Of a stretch of 43,341 nucleotides of DNA, positions 42,774 through 43,341 are shown one piece after another. Source of the stretch: CAZSRL01 sp964609615 (GTDB lineage Bacteria > Bacillota_I > Bacilli_A > RF39 > UBA660); the NCBI GenBank assembly GCA_964609615.1, contig CAZSRL010000006.1, positions 1 to 43,341 of the forward strand, given 5' to 3'. Numbering within the stretch: position 1 is the first letter of the stretch; the number at the start of each line of letters is the position of its first letter. The notes under the pieces are model-generated. The model was given only the letters and a program-made list of their open reading frames with translations, made no database searches and had not been told where the DNA came from. The translations under genes and the position numbers were made by a program.

Positions 42774-43127
42774 ATGAATGATTTCAAAGTTGGCCAAATA
42801 GTAAAAGGACAAATTACAGGTGTGACAAAATATGGAGTATTTGTTAGACTTAATGATGATTATGATGGTATGGTTCACATATCAGAAGTGTCTGATAAAT
42901 ACGTAAAAGATATGAATTTGTTGTTTGAAGTAGGCAATATAATAAAAGTAAAAATATTAGAAATTGATGAATCAAAAATGCATGTTAAACTATCAATAAA
43001 AAAAATAAAATATATAATAAAATCAAAAAAAATAAATTTACCAGAAAAAGGTGAAGGATTTTTGAAACTTAAAGAGAATTTAAATAAGTGGACAAAAGAA
43101 AAAATGCAAGAAATTGACATAAAATGA
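42774..43127 (+). CDS. S1 RNA-binding domain protein, GSP13/YugI/CvfD-like
   Basis: 117 residues. Residues about 3-75 form one S1 domain (VGQIVKGQITGVTKYGVFV, DGMVHISEVSD, VKILEIDESKMHVKLSIK). The Lys-rich end is typical of the small general-stress protein group. These proteins bind RNA and the ribosome and tune translation. The start follows TTAGGAGA. Its TGA stop is one of several that show standard use of TGA. Confidence 0.88.
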   Translation: MNDFKVGQIVKGQITGVTKYGVFVRLNDDYDGMVHISEVSDKYVKDMNLLFEVGNIIKVKILEIDESKMHVKLSIKKIKYIIKSKKINLPEKGEGFLKLKENLNKWTKEKMQEIDIK

Positions 43128-43137
43128 CAAAATTTTG

Positions 43138-43166
43138 TTGACACTTTATTTAGAATTTGGTATAGT
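43138..43166 (+). promoter_or_regulatory. Promoter of the tRNA operon
   Basis: TTGACA (43138-43143), a 17-base spacer, TATAGT (43161-43166), 27 bases before the first tRNA. Confidence 0.8.
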
Positions 43167-43192
43167 TATATTCGTCAGCAGAGCATTTATCT

Positions 43193-43269
43193 GGGCGATT
43201 AGCTCAGCTGGTTAGAGCACTTGCCTTACAAGCAAGGGGTCGGGAGTTCGAATCTCTCATCGCCCACCA
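43193..43269 (+). tRNA. tRNA-Val (anticodon TAC)
   Basis: 77 bases with a 7-base acceptor stem (GGGCGAT with ATCGCCC), a D-arm, anticodon stem CTTGC/GCAAG enclosing the loop CTTACAA (anticodon TAC), GGTTCGAAT-type T-loop (TTCGAAT), and an encoded CCA end. Confidence 0.96.
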
Positions 43270-43270
43270 T

Positions 43271-43341
<71 letters not shown>

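Overview
This is a very AT-rich chromosomal window from a low-GC Bacillota (Firmicutes) bacterium, most likely a Bacilli/Mollicutes-like lineage such as the uncultured gut RF39-type groups (inference). TGA is used as a normal stop (for example at the ends of rimI, the ABC binding protein, the VirB4 N-terminal gene and the S1-domain gene), so the Mycoplasma code does not apply. Most start codons follow GGAGG- or AGGTGA-type ribosome binding sites, and many promoters have an extended -10 (TGnTATAAT).

Layout. 1-1129: the tail of a pilin-like gene, then a lipoprotein fusing a cysteine cell-wall hydrolase to a pilin-like membrane domain. 1152-4928: YbjQ-like protein, VanY-type carboxypeptidase, and the t6A tRNA-modification genes tsaE, tsaB and tsaD with rimI. 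4921-7458: a YfhO-type membrane protein on the minus strand. 7598-10422: a SipW/TasA-like module, with two secreted fibre-type proteins, the ER-type signal peptidase, and a further secreted protein whose promoter carries a CIRCE-like inverted repeat. 10428-12932: an ABC importer (permease, ATPase, NMT1-type binding protein) on the minus strand. 13043-15118: pcrA.

15219-29277 is the centrepiece: a Gram-positive type IV secretion (T4SS) locus. It holds two small pilin-like membrane proteins, a CpaE/TadZ-like protein, three cysteine-bracketed VirB2-like proteins, an exported protein ending in the same kind of membrane domain, VirB6/TrbL, PrgI (VirB3), VirB4 split into two overlapping genes, a lysozyme plus M23 hydrolase (VirB1 role), a lipoprotein, and VirD4. 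No relaxase, integrase or replication gene is visible, and the flanks are housekeeping genes. Part of this locus (pilin end, terminator/promoter, membrane-domain gene) recurs at the left edge of the window, about 18 kb away.

29353-43341 is mostly housekeeping: a rhodanese, a DedA-like protein, RmuC, a coiled-coil protein, an AI-2E family permease, UppP, small proteins, a D,D-carboxypeptidase, RluB, a ferredoxin, a tail-anchored protein, then yunB, yutD, a DUF1292-like protein, an acidic coiled-coil protein, a YutH-like kinase-fold protein, an S1-domain protein, and tRNA-Val followed by tRNA-Thr (cut by the window end). yunB and yutH are sporulation-associated in Bacillus, which supports descent from a spore-forming Bacilli ancestor.

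How the parts may work together: the T4SS locus could assemble an envelope-spanning channel in a monoderm cell, with two peptidoglycan hydrolases opening the wall, VirB4 and VirD4 giving energy and substrate selection, and the TadZ-like protein placing the machine. Without a relaxase it may secrete protein, take up or move DNA with help from elsewhere, or act in contact with neighbours. That last step is inference. No gap between genes exceeds 300 bases.
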